Shown here: one piece after another, positions 49,148 through 60,112 of the stretch
Position numbering within the stretch: the first letter of the stretch is position 1
Layout of the letters: each line of letters begins with the position of its first letter
NCBI GenBank assembly: GCA_009746045.1
Contig: RPFO01002162.1
Location: 1-64,000 of the forward strand
Origin: Mesostigma viride
Lineage: Eukaryota > Streptophyta > Mesostigmatophyceae > Mesostigmatales > Mesostigmataceae
Direction of reading: 5' to 3'
Length of the DNA: 64,000 bases
The notes under the pieces: generated by a model
What the model saw: only the letters and a program-made list of their open reading frames with translations
The model's database searches: none
What the model was told of the DNA's origin: nothing
Translations under genes and position numbers: made by a program

Positions 49148-49594
49148 AATTGCCAGGGGAACTCGGTGAGTGCCAGTTCAAGATGCTCGAGGGCAAGTGG
49201 GCTAGGGCGTTTGGCAATGCGCACGCAGGTGCATGCCGGACACTTGTTCTTTGTAACGTAGTACAGGCAGTGCAGACGGGCTGGACATGCAAATACTTGC
49301 TGTCCTTAGCAAGTGGCCAGCCCAAGCAAGATGCACATGCATGCAACCCATCACTGTGTGTAATGTCTTGTATCCACACTCCGTAGGTACCTGGCATGCA
49401 CATGGTCTGAACTTGCAGAATTTCACTCCAACAACATGTGGCTGGCAGCAAGCATTGAGGTAACTGCAACTGTAAATCTGTAACGACTAATCTCACGCAT
49501 CCAGGAATAGTTGTCTCCATTATTGTATGGGAGGGAGGGGTAGGGTTGATAGGGATTCTACTTGGTAGGGTTGAGAGAGCACGAACGTGAAAAG

Positions 49595-49707
49595 ATCAAG
49601 GAGACAACCAGCGCAGGCCAGAAATCGGGAGAATCCGGTCCATGGTAGCTCGAGCCTGCCGTTATCTTTTCCGCGTTTTCGAGTCGTTCAGGATGATGAA
49701 TATGAAG
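49595..49707 (-). repeat. R1 dispersed repeat, minus copy
   Basis: Reverse complement of 46349-46459 with few differences, including gattctcccgatttctggcc. Confidence 0.8.
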
Positions 49708-49871
49708 TGAGACAACTATGCCTGGACGCATGGCGATCCAACGCCGTGGAAGGACTAGGGTAGTTGTCTGATAGGAAAGACGCGAAGGCCGCGGAAGCCG
49801 CGTGGCTAGCTCTAGGAAGACCTGCATGGAGGGAGCTAGACAGAGGGTAGCGAGAAATGTTGATGGGGAAA

Positions 49872-49919
49872 ACACACACACACACATGCACACACACACA
49901 TACACACACACACACACAC
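49872..49919 (+). repeat. (CA)n microsatellite
   Basis: About 24 CA units with two interruptions; followed by an A/G-rich stretch to about 50160. Confidence 0.93.
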
Positions 49920-51531
49920 GCCACCAGCAGCAACAAAAACAACCAAAACTAAGAAGGAAAAGAGGGAACACATACGCACATACACGAAGGGATCAGAATA
50001 CACGAAGGGGCTAAAATAAGAAGTAAGGAGTATACATTACAGAGGGAAAAAGAAAAAGGAAAAGGAAAGAAAGAAAAAAGAAAAGATTTAACGTAAATGG
50101 TAGTCATACGAACAAAAATAAATAAAGACAAAGTAAAGAGTAATAATTATAACAAAAACCAAAATGGAATAAAGAATGCACGGAGATGGAATTAATTAAT
50201 TAATTAATTAGACTCGTGCTCCCGTTGGGGAGTCACGGAGCATTAACCCCGATGGATGGATGGGTGGGTGCAAACAGTCCTACCGGTCTAAGCTATCTAC
50301 ATCAGCCACCTACGACATCTATCTAACAGCATTACTAACTACAACATCTATCTATACAGCATCACGCTGCCCTAGGGGAGCTGTCTGGCGTGCCTCCCGC
50401 GGGTTTGCACACGCGGGCGCTTCCCCACAGGATGGAAAGCATGGAGATGGAAATTAATGTGTAGCCTTGTTTTGTTTAAGTGGTGTATCTCACATAAGTC
50501 ACGTGAACAAAATGGAACTAAGATTACGTGCACCATCTGCGAGCATAGTTGTCTCACTTCATATGCACAGCTATGATGGGTACTCTTGATACATGCTTCA
50601 CAAGGGCAATGCATGTAGTGGATCTCTACCGGAACTGGCGGGGGGGAGAATCAGGCATACAGGCAATGCGGACTTCTCCATGGGATATGCAGATGGTATG
50701 TCGCAGTATTACTATGTTCTTGGGACATCAACTACAACAATAAAAAGTACAACAATAAAACAGCCTAGCATTTGGGTGTGCACTTGGTTGTCTTGAAGAA
50801 GATGTCTTGAAAAAGTTGTATACAGAGTAAGGGCGAGAAACCCACAGATACATGGCATTATTCCAACAAAGTGAATTACATGGTCACACTCTAATGCAGC
50901 CAGCCAGTTCAGGATTGAGGTAGGCAGCACATGTGACTTTTATATGCTGGCCGTCAGGCTAGCTAGTTATTGGCGCGCAGCACCATCAGCTCAGCTGTGG
51001 CCAAGGTAATGGAAACACAGAACATCACTTGTGAACCGAATGTAGCACAGACATGGCTGTTCACATCAGCAACGTGAGAGATGCACATGATGCCTGCAAG
51101 AAAGCCATCAAGCCACCGACATGCCAACGCAAGCCAGCAAACATGCAGCAAGCACAGCAAACACCTACCACAGTGATGATATCACACCCCCAATCTGCCA
51201 ATCCCTAGATAGTAGATACCTAGCTGAGGCTGCGGGTGGGGCCTGCTCAGGTGTTCAAAGGCTAGGGTTGGATTCGGAAAATGTTGGGTGGTTACCTGCC
51301 AAAAATCGCCCCACATTCTGTACAGCACTTGAGTGCTCCGTGACCTCTCAACCGAGGCTTAGGTTCCATCAATAACTTGCGCCAGCAAGGCAAACAATCA
51401 AAGACAGCCACCAATGCAAGCAATACAGCTATGCAAATAACCCAGAAAAACAAGTAGGCACAAGTCAGCGATGCAAGCCGCTTAGTCAGTCTTAATGCAT
51501 GCAATGACCTCCTTGTGGCGACAACAAAGGG
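49920..51531. other. Purine-rich then unannotated DNA
   Basis: 50190-50211 is an (ATTA)n run. No ORF over 85 codons with domain signal, no repeat seen beyond short runs. Confidence 0.5.
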
Positions 51532-52163
51532 AGTCATGGCAGTCATGACAGCCATGACAGCCAAGACAGCAAGGACAGCCATGAAAGCTGAAAGCCATGA
51601 CAGCAAGGACAGCCAAGACAGCACAAGGACAGCCGCAATGGCCATGACAGCCATGACAGCCATGACAGCCATGACAGCCATGACAGCCATGACAGCCATG
51701 ACAACCATGACAGCCATGACAGCCATGACAGCCATGACAGCAAGGACAGCCATGAAAGCTGACAGCCATGACAGCCATGACAGCCATGACAGCCATGACA
51801 GCCATGACAGCCATGAAAGCTGAAAGCCATGACAGCCATGACAGCCATGACAGCCATGACAGCCATGACAGCCATGACAGCCATGACAGCCATGACAGCC
51901 ATGACAGCCATGACAGCCATGACAGCCATGACAGCCATGACAGCCATGACAGCCATGACAGCCATGACAGCCATGACAGCCATGACAGCCATGACAGCCA
52001 TGACAGCCATGACAGCCATGACAGCCATGACAGCCATGACAGCCATGACAGCCATGACAGCCATGACAGCCATGACAGCCATGAAAGCTGAAAGCCATGA
52101 CAGCCACGACAGCCAAGACAGCACAAGGACAGCCGCAATGGCCATGGCGGCAATGACTGCCCA
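51532..52163 (+). repeat. Minisatellite 2, (ATGACAGCC)n, with higher-order structure
   Basis: 9-bp units ATGACAGCC, broken by spacers containing GAAAGCTGA (about 51576, 51748, 51811, 52080). A block agccaagacagcacaaggac / agccgcaatggcc occurs at both ends (51610-51645, 52106-52142). The unit differs by one base from minisatellite 1 read on the opposite strand. Confidence 0.96.
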
Positions 52164-52220
52164 GGAGCGAACAGTAACATCATCAACACAAGTATGCAAC
52201 CATAACCAACACTAACGCGT

Positions 52221-53059
52221 GCTTGATGGGCTCTCGCTCACCAACGCACCATCGGGACCTGACCCAAAGCAAGTCCGGTTTTACGCGCGCTCCTACATTC
52301 ATCGACCAACGATGGACAACGCGGAAGAGTCAAGACAGCTCGCAGGAAAGAAAATAACACCAGCAACCCCGCTCGCCAGTTGTATGTTACAACTGTTGCC
52401 AGCGACCCCGCTCGCCAGTTGCATCTTACACTTGTTTATGGCGAGCAGAGTCGCCCGTAAGTCGCCTGGATATCGGTCCGCCTGGCGACATAACAAGGCA
52501 ATATCAATCTTTTAAGTGAAAATGAATTGGCAGATGCAGCAATGCGAAGGAACAATCGATAGTAATGGCGTCACTTGATCTACTGCATTGGAACATCCTG
52601 CCACGACAAACACGGTAAAGCTCTGGAGAAAATCCACGCTACAATGCCTCATTTATTGGATTGCAGGTAACGCTACCTTGTCATACTCTTAGCAACAAGA
52701 TATGGAAGCGTCAATCTGCGTTTAATAAACATCCTTGCCGCCCCCGTTAATTTCCGGAATATCCCTCCCGCTATGGCTGCCGGGGGTGCCCGCTGCACTG
52801 TAACTTTGTCAGCAGCTGTCTCTGGCATAGGGTTTTAACAGCTTTTACCTGTACTTACGGCATGGCTACATTACACCTTTTGTAGTACACCTACCGACGT
52901 GAGTTGAGGCTGGAGTCTGGTTTACGCTGGTTACACAGACTTCCCGTCTGGATACGCCGCAAGGGCAGTCCACGGCATTCTTGGAGTAGCTCGCAACCAG
53001 GCGCGGCGGCGATCCCCGGTCTGATTCTGGTCCGGGGGTGAGTTTTTAACTCATGAGTG
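52221..53059 (-). repeat. Right arm of the large inverted repeat
   Basis: Partner of 46607-47253. The extra segment near 52290-52460 includes a tandem copy of ccccgctcgccagttg. Could be two oppositely oriented copies of an unknown transposon. Confidence 0.85.
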
Positions 53060-53452
53060 AAAAAAATAATCTCCCCTTTGGCGACTCGGAAACCAATTCT
53101 TTGGCGAGGCCGCAACTTCACTCCGCTTTCCCCGGACGTTACACAGACGTTCACGTCTTGTCCGCGCCAAAATTTCGCACATGTTCCGTAAAGGGCGTGA
53201 CGGAAACAGGAATCTGACCAAACGAATCAGATTTCGATCGGAAAAACCGCTGTCTGACCATGGTCTGACGCATCGAACTAAGAATCCCGACTGATCTGTA
53301 ATAAAAAACACCTGTCTGCAATTAGTGAAACTAATCTGTAATTACCGGGCCCCAACTTGACTAATCTGAAATTTTCTATAAACTACAGTACTAATGCGGA
53401 CGGTGTACCCACAGTGAGCTAGATTAATTAAACCCTGTCAATTTCTTGATAC

Positions 53453-53520
53453 CCTAGGCTTAGCAGGGATTAACTACTGGCTATATTTGGAATAAACGTA
53501 CACCTATTTACCTGGAATTA
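53453..53520 (+). repeat. R3 repeat, single copy
   Basis: gataccctaggcttagcagggattaactactggctatat...aataaac-tacacctattta-ctgg; also at 55689-55740 and 55784-55852. Confidence 0.75.
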
Positions 53521-53562
53521 AACCCTGTCGGTACACCGGCGCGCGAATAAACCTGTTGTCAC

Positions 53563-54330
53563 AGGAGGGGTGACATCTCCAGGCAAAATTTCCTGGATAC
53601 TAGGGGCCCGTCCCAGGGCCTGACTGCTGCGGTAAGCGCCGGCCCCTGAATTGAAATAGGGGCTGGCGAGTAAAACGAGGGTCGGCGGCGGTGGCCCCGT
53701 ATTACTGGCCCCCAATAGCGCAGCGCTACGTGGCCGAGCTGCGGCCCCACGTGGCAAGATGCGGCACCACGTGGCAAGATGAGGCGCCACGTGGCTTGAT
53801 GCCGGCATGCCTCTCCGGCGACAGGCAATTACTGGGCAAGACATACACAGTACCCTAGTAAGGTTACCATCCGAGCTACTTACGTCCCCGAACTATCTCT
53901 GTTGGATATGACCGGCGTGGGATTCCAACTAAACTGAACTGAACTGAACTGAACTGGGCAAGACATCTGCAGACTGCATGACAGTATAGCGCGGCGCGGC
54001 GTGAGGACGGATGCCGACACAGTTTTTTGTGTAGGCATCCGTAGGCCCGTACATAGCTGGCATCCGGGGCATGGCAAGATGGGACGCCACGTGGCATGAT
54101 GCGGCATGCCGCGCCTGCTGTACAATATGGGGGCCCGAAATCTAGGGCTGGCGGCTGCATAAAAATTCGGCCCCTGGAATCTCCCCTATAGGGGCCGAAA
54201 AGATGGGGGCTAGCTAGAATTGGTGCCGGTAGCTGCACGGGCCCCTAGTATGGAAATAGGGGCCAGACATTCTGGACCGGCGGCTGCAGGATCCGGCCCC
54301 TAGTTAGCTTGGCTCAATGTCACCCCTCCT
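53563..54330. mobile_element. hAT-like MITE, copy 1 (768 bp)
   Basis: 14-bp terminal inverted repeats AGGAGGGGTGACAT / ATGTCACCCCTCCT; 8-bp TSD gttgtcac at 53555-53562 and 54331-54338. No transposase; 8-bp TSD points to the hAT superfamily. Internal short repeats include GAACTGAACTGAACT and CCACGTGGC. Confidence 0.92.
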
Positions 54331-54515
54331 GTTGTCACTTGTCAGTTGAGTAAACTCAACCGTGAAAAGATGGACGGTACAGATGAACCGTGAAAAGATG
54401 GACGGTGTAGTTGAGAATTGAGATGACAAATGCGCTGGCAGGCGCTGGCTGCTCACTGGCTTCGCGCATGTACAGGCTGGTTAGGCTATAGTGACCCTTA
54501 TAGTGTCAGCAAGCG

Positions 54516-54800
54516 CTTCCGGAAAATTGAGAGCGAATCTGGAGAAGCTGAAAGTACATTTGCCTGGCAGTTTTTCATGACGGATGCGACTGCGAGTCGA
54601 GCGGTCGAAAATTATTTGATCTACTGTCGCTTACAGAAGTACTTTCTGAACCAGACAGATATCTCCCAGTTTGTATCGCCTTTTTACCGTACAAGCCATC
54701 GGTTTCCTCGACCGCTCGACTCGCAGTCGCATCCGTCATGAAAAACTGCCAGGCAAATGTACTTTCAGCTTCTCCAGATTCGCTCTCAATTTTCCGGAAG
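54516..54800. repeat. Perfect 93-bp inverted repeat (hairpin) between the MITEs
   Basis: 54516-54608 is the exact reverse complement of 54708-54800, with a 99-nt loop. A transcript would form a 93-bp perfect duplex. Both arms encode the same ESESGEAESTFAWQFF frame by symmetry; not taken as a gene. Confidence 0.92.
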
Positions 54801-54830
54801 GTCAAGTTATGTCCAGGGTATGGTTAGTGG

Positions 54831-55582
54831 AGGAGGGGTGACATCTCCAGGCAATTTTTCCCGGATACTAGGGGCCCGTCCCAGGGCCTGACTGCTGCGG
54901 TAAGCGCCGGCCCCTGAATTGAATTAGGGGCTGGCGAGTAAAACGAGGGTCGGCGGCGGTGGCCCCGTATTACTGGCCCCCAATAGCGCAGCGCTACGTG
55001 GCCGAGCTGCGGCACCACGTGGCAAGATGCGGCACCACGTGGCAAGATGAGGCGCCACGTGGCTTGATGCCGTCATGCCTCTCCGGCGACAGGCAACTAC
55101 TGGGCAAGACATATCACAGTACCCTAGTAAGGTTACCATCCGAGCTACTTACGTCGCCACACTATCTCTGTTGGATATGACCGGCGTGGGATTCCAACTA
55201 AACTGAACTGAACTGAACTGAACTGGGCAAGACATCTGCAGACTGCATGACAGTATAGCGCGGCGCGGCGTGAGGACGGATGCCGACACAGTTTTTTGTG
55301 TAGGCATCCGTAGGCCCGTACATAGCTGGCATCCGGGGCATGGCAAGATGGGACGCCACGTGGCATGATGCGGCATGCCGCGCCTGCTGTACAATATGGG
55401 GGCCCGAAATCTAGGGCTGGCGGCTGCATAAAAATTCGGCCCCTGGAATCTCCCCTATAGGGGCCGAAAAGATGGGGGCTACAGCTGCACGGGCCCCTAG
55501 TATGGAAATAGGGGCCAGACATTCTGGACCGGCGGCTGCAGGATCCGGCCCCTAGTTAGCTTGGCTCAATGTCACCCCTCCT
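54831..55582. mobile_element. hAT-like MITE, copy 2 (752 bp)
   Basis: Same family and TIRs; TSD gttagtgg at 54823-54830 and 55583-55590, different from copy 1, so an independent insertion. Very similar to copy 1 with a few indels. Confidence 0.92.
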
Positions 55583-55657
55583 GTTAGTGGCACAGCCATA
55601 TCTGTACAGTAGTGACGACATGCGCGTGAAAATGATCATGAGGATACCTTGGCGGAC

Positions 55658-55852
55658 ATTTCTGACACTGCTGAAGTGCTGCTATCTGATACCCTAGGCT
55701 TAGCAGGTATTAACTATTGGATATATTTTGAATAAAGGAGACTTTCGCGGACATTTCTGACTCTGCTGAAGTGCTGCTATCTGATACCCTAGGCTTAGCA
55801 GGGATTAACTATTGGATATATTAGGAATAAACCTACACCTATTTATCTGGAA
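55658..55852 (+). repeat. R3 tandem duplication
   Basis: Two adjacent ~95-bp units: gacatttctgac-ctgctgaagtgctgctatctgataccctagg... The second continues into the form seen at 53453-53520. Confidence 0.85.
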
Positions 55853-55909
55853 GTGCTGCTATCTTACAGAAACTCTATGCGCGACACTGCTGCGACAGAC
55901 GTGTCATGT

Positions 55910-55928
55910 TGTTGTTGTTGTTGTTGTT
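55910..55928 (+). repeat. (TTG)n microsatellite
   Basis: Six TTG/GTT units. Confidence 0.85.
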
Positions 55929-56725
55929 TCCCACGTGACTAGTATACGTAACACGGAACCGGTACCATCTATCTAATGATCTCCCAATTTACCTGTTGTA
56001 ATATTCCAACACGATATTACCCGATATTATAACCCGCAACGGCACGCCGAAATTCGGCTCGGTTTTTCCAGCTCTGGCGGACATGCGAGCTGTCTTGGCG
56101 GCCATGCGAGCAGTCTTGTAACTACATTCAGCTTTGTGCTGGCTCGGGTAAAGATCCTGCGCCCTTTCAGAATCCACAGAAGGCATAATTCCAGCTGCTT
56201 CGAGTGCCGACTACCGTTGGAGCAGCCGCATCGCAGGTGTGGCGAGTATATATTCAACTACCATAATAAGGCAGGACCAGTCTTTGGATCCACTATTAAT
56301 AACCCTGTCGGACAACCGGCGCGGAAATAAACTGAAATCAATTAATTAAGGTGTGGCGACTAGAGGTCGCCAGCGACGTGTTCATTTAATTAGAGTTGCC
56401 GATGCGGGGAAATGAAACCAGTGTCAAGCCGTGGTTGCATTATGCCTGTTAGACCCGGGAAGAACTTGCCGGGGCCGGGGCTCAAACGGGGTATACTTCG
56501 CGCAAACCTCATCAGTGCTGTAATGACCAATGTCAAAACAATGTGCCTTAGCCCTTATACGCGGGTGCGCGCAATCGGGTTCATGAACGATCCTAGCCCG
56601 GCCTCCTTGCGACGCATGCGTTGATGATCGGTATTTATTCCTGCCTTAAGTAAATGCATGGTGTACATTGGTCTTCGAGGCGGTGTGGTCTTTACTAGTC
56701 ACTGGCAGTTACTTCCCTCAGCGCC
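55929..56725. other. Upstream region of kinase copy 2
   Basis: Should contain the promoter and 5' UTR of the kinase; I see no clear TATA box close to the start. ATGs at 56654 and 56658 open a frame to 56975 that could act as an upstream ORF overlapping the kinase start. Confidence 0.4.
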
Positions 56726-59700
56726 ATGGAGACCAGTGGCGTCATTGTTGAGCTTCCTGAAAGTACCGCAGACAATCATCAAGGTGATCTACGCATGCCG
56801 GCGACAAGGACGTTATCCGATATTATGCCATCCCCAATGTCATCCGTTATGGCTTACCATATGCCACTGGCAGAGTCGCCCTGGGGAGAATCTGATACGA
56901 TGGCACCAATGGCCTCCTCTGTGGAACCTGCCAGCCCGTCAAGAAGAACTTTTGCCGAGGTGGCACACCTGGTAGTCATGACGAATAGGTTTGCCGCAAG
57001 ATTCCGTACACTTCGGGACATGGTGTCCCCGGACTGCTATGTCCAGCTGGAGGACATGCAGAATTTGGGGCGCCTTGGTGAGGGTGCTTTTGCGACGGTG
57101 GATCAATACAGGATGAAATCGGGTGAGGGGCCGGCCATGGCGGTGAAGAAGTTGAGATTGGAATTTCTTGCCGGTGGCCCAGAATTGCGAGATTTCGCAC
57201 AGGTAAGCTTCTCCCTGCCCTTGGCACTAAGAAGGTGTTTCTTCACTGATCATGGTTAGACTGCAGGGCTGTCATGGCCCCACGCCACCAGCCTTCGCTG
57301 TGGCCAGAGGCAAACCAGTGAATGCCCCATGCAGCTTTTTCCAAATCGCTGTGTTGATTGTATGCTTTCTTCTGTGTTGAGGCGGCGTATTTCATGGGCT
57401 CCCCTCCTATAATATGCCATCCTCCTCCTAGAAAAAAATCCAACTGCTGGTGAATTAAGGGGACTGCCCGGTGCCCCCCATCATCTGCGTAGTACCAATT
57501 TTGCCGCTCCTTTCGTTCACAACTGTTGGTGGGCCACGACAACCTAAATCCTGTGTTTGTAGCTAGGCATCCATGCACTAGAGCGCGCCACTTGGCAACT
57601 ATTAGACCAGCCCTCATGGAGGGAAGGTGCCCACCTGCAAGCATACTTGCTGCAGACAAGGAGGAGGAAGCGCACAAGGGGTTAATGCAGCACTGGCACC
57701 TGGCAGTGTTGTATCGCAACACACAGGCATGCTTGCGCGCCACGTGGCATGTGCCCCGTTAGAGGGCAGTGCCATTGGTGAAATAGGAATTGCGTGATTG
57801 AAGCAGTCACCCCCATCAATGCATGGGAATCTGTGCCCCGGGCATTTGTGGGTGGTGGCTTTGATCTTCACACACTAATCCCCTTTCCGTTCCTTCCCTT
57901 TCAGTTTGCTTCCATTTGCATCTTAATTCCCCCCGCCACTGCCACTGCCACTGCCACTGCCACTGCCACTGCCACTGCCACTGCCACTGCCACTGCCACT
58001 GCCACTGCCATTTCTTCTGCTTTCTCACCTTCTCTTCTCCCCCCCTCCCCTGGATGATCATATCACTTGGTTGGGGGTCATGGCTATGACGCTATCATCT
58101 CGCACATTCAAACTCCCATGTCAGTCGTGAGCCCTGTTCCATTTCGCCTTCCACGTCTTGGCCTGACGCAACCTGTGACACATGTCCGCCTTGTGTGCTG
58201 TACACCCGCAGGAGGTGGCACTCATGAAGAAGCTGAAGCACAAGAACATCTGCCGCTTCCTTGGCGTGGGAGAGTACGCGGAGGATGGCTACATGCCCCG
58301 GTTTGTGTGCATGGAGATGCTGCCAGGGGGGTCCCTGGGCTCCCTGATCCAGAGGAACAGGGTCACGGTAGCGCAGGCGTTTCGATACGCGCGCGACATC
58401 GCGTGCGGCCTGGCCTACCTGCACGAATCCATCCCGCCCGTCATGCACCGAGACATCAAGCTGGATGTGGGTGCTCAATTACTCCTTGTTGCAAGCATGT
58501 GGTGGTTGCTGGTTCTCTTGATCTTGCATAATTTCTGCGCATTTTAAGATTTCCATTGCCACCACATACGCAGCGTTCATGTCACGACCCACCCATTGGG
58601 CTATCAAAGATGAATAGCCTGTCAGTAAAGGATGTAATACTAGTATTCCTGTAGTTATATATTGGAGCTTATGGGCCCCACCCATGCCCAGACCTGAACT
58701 GTTGTGTTGTACTGTGGCAGATGGCATCCTACCACGGTCTTGAGGGAGGGAGGGAGGGAGGGAGGGAGGGAGGGAGGGAGGGAGGGAGGGAGGGAGGGAG
58801 GGATCAGGGAGGGAGGGAGGGAGGGAGGGAGGGAGGGAGGGAGGGAGGGAGGGAGGGAGGGAGGGAGGGAGGGAGGGAGGGAGGGAGGGAGGGAGCTAGG
58901 GAGGGAGGGAGGGAGGGAGGGAGGGAGGGAGGGAGGGAGGGAGGGAGGGAGGAGGAGGGAGGGAGGGAGGGAGGGAGGGAGGGAGGGAGGGAGGGAGGGA
59001 GGGAGGGAGGGAGGGAGGGAGGGAGGGAGGGAGGGAGGGAGGGAGGAGGAGGGAGGGAGGGAGGGAGGGGGGGGGGGAGGGAGGGAGGGAGGGGGGGAGG
59101 GAGGGAGGGAGGGAGGGAGGGAGGGAGGGAGGGAGGGAGGGAGGAGGGAGGGAGGGAGGGAGGGAGGGAGGGAGGAGGGAGGGAGGGAGGGAGGGAGGGA
59201 GGGAGGGAGGGAGGGAGGGAGGGAGGGAGGGAGGGAGGGAGGGAGGGAGGGAGGGAGGGAGGGAGGGAGGGAGGAGGGCACGGACGCAGTAATCCAGTGT
59301 GAGGTGGCAACAAGGAGGATGGAGAGATGAAAAGGTGTGAACTTGGATATGCTCTGGAGACCGCGGCGAATCGACGGTGCATACTGCTTGCAGCTGCTGG
59401 CCGCCCGCCTACCTTCCCTCCCGCCTTCTCTCCTGCCTTCTCTCCTGCCTTCGGGACCACGTGACCGCCTGACCACCTGACCACCTGACCACCTGACCAC
59501 CTGACCACCTGACCACCTGACCACCTGACCACCTGACCACCTGACCACCTGACCACCTGACCACCTGACCACCTGACCACCTGACCACCTGACCACCTGA
59601 CCACCTGACCACCTGACCACCTGACCACCTGACCACCTGACAACCTGACTGACCACCTGACCACCTAGTGACCACATGATCACCTGACCACTTGACCACC

Positions 59701-60112
59701 TGACCATTTGCTCACCCACCCGCCCACCCTCCCATCCACCTACACTCACGCACATGCGGTACATCGCTCGCGCCCACCCGCTCATGCAAGCGGCGCAGAA
59801 CATTTTGATCGACGCCGAGGGGGTGGCCAAGATCACCGACTTTGGCCTAGGCAAGCTGGTTCACCGCGCGCTGGAGCGTCGCGCGCTCGCGAAAAGCTTT
59901 TTCACCAACACCGGGCGCGCAAGCCGCCGCAGGAGCCGCCTCAGCCCTGGTGACGACGCCAGCTTCAGCAACTCAAAGGGCAGCGGTTCTTACAGCGGGC
60001 AGGGTCTCCCAGGCCGCTCCGGCTCAGAGCTCAGCGAGAGGAGCTTCCGGTCGAGCAGCAAGTGGTCGCTGGATAACAGCCGCAACAAGCTCACTAGGAT
60101 ATTCTCACAAAG
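56726..60112 (+). CDS. Raf-like (TKL) protein kinase, copy 2; exons 1-3, continues beyond window
   Basis: Exons 56726-57202, 58212-58466, 59799-60112. Start chosen at ATG 56726 ([12 protein letters not shown]), which is in frame with the kinase domain. About 100 residues of acidic, Ser/Pro-containing N-terminus precede [12 protein letters not shown]. Exon 2 (255 nt) is in frame, without the one-base gap of copy 1: [12 protein letters not shown], then HRDIKLD. Exon 3 has DFGLGKL and the Ser/Arg-rich activation-segment insert ([19 protein letters not shown]...). Element A is again in the next intron, at the same site. With exons 4-5 of copy 1 the protein would be about 485 residues. This copy reads as intact so far. 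Confidence 0.87.
58742..59278 (+). repeat. (GGGA)n array, copy 2
   Basis: More regular than the array at 1751-2276; within kinase intron 2. Confidence 0.95.

Noticed and set aside
48083-49520. Very long ORFs (300-400 codons) on both strands, e.g. repeated WLS, DSH, TTA or GCR triplets
   Set aside because: The 9-bp unit has no stop codon in any frame; these are automatic consequences of minisatellite 1. The same holds for 51292-52215.
54430-54805. Pair of similar ORFs on opposite strands (ESESGEAESTFAWQFF)
   Set aside because: Same sequence read from both arms of the 93-bp inverted repeat; no evidence of a protein family.
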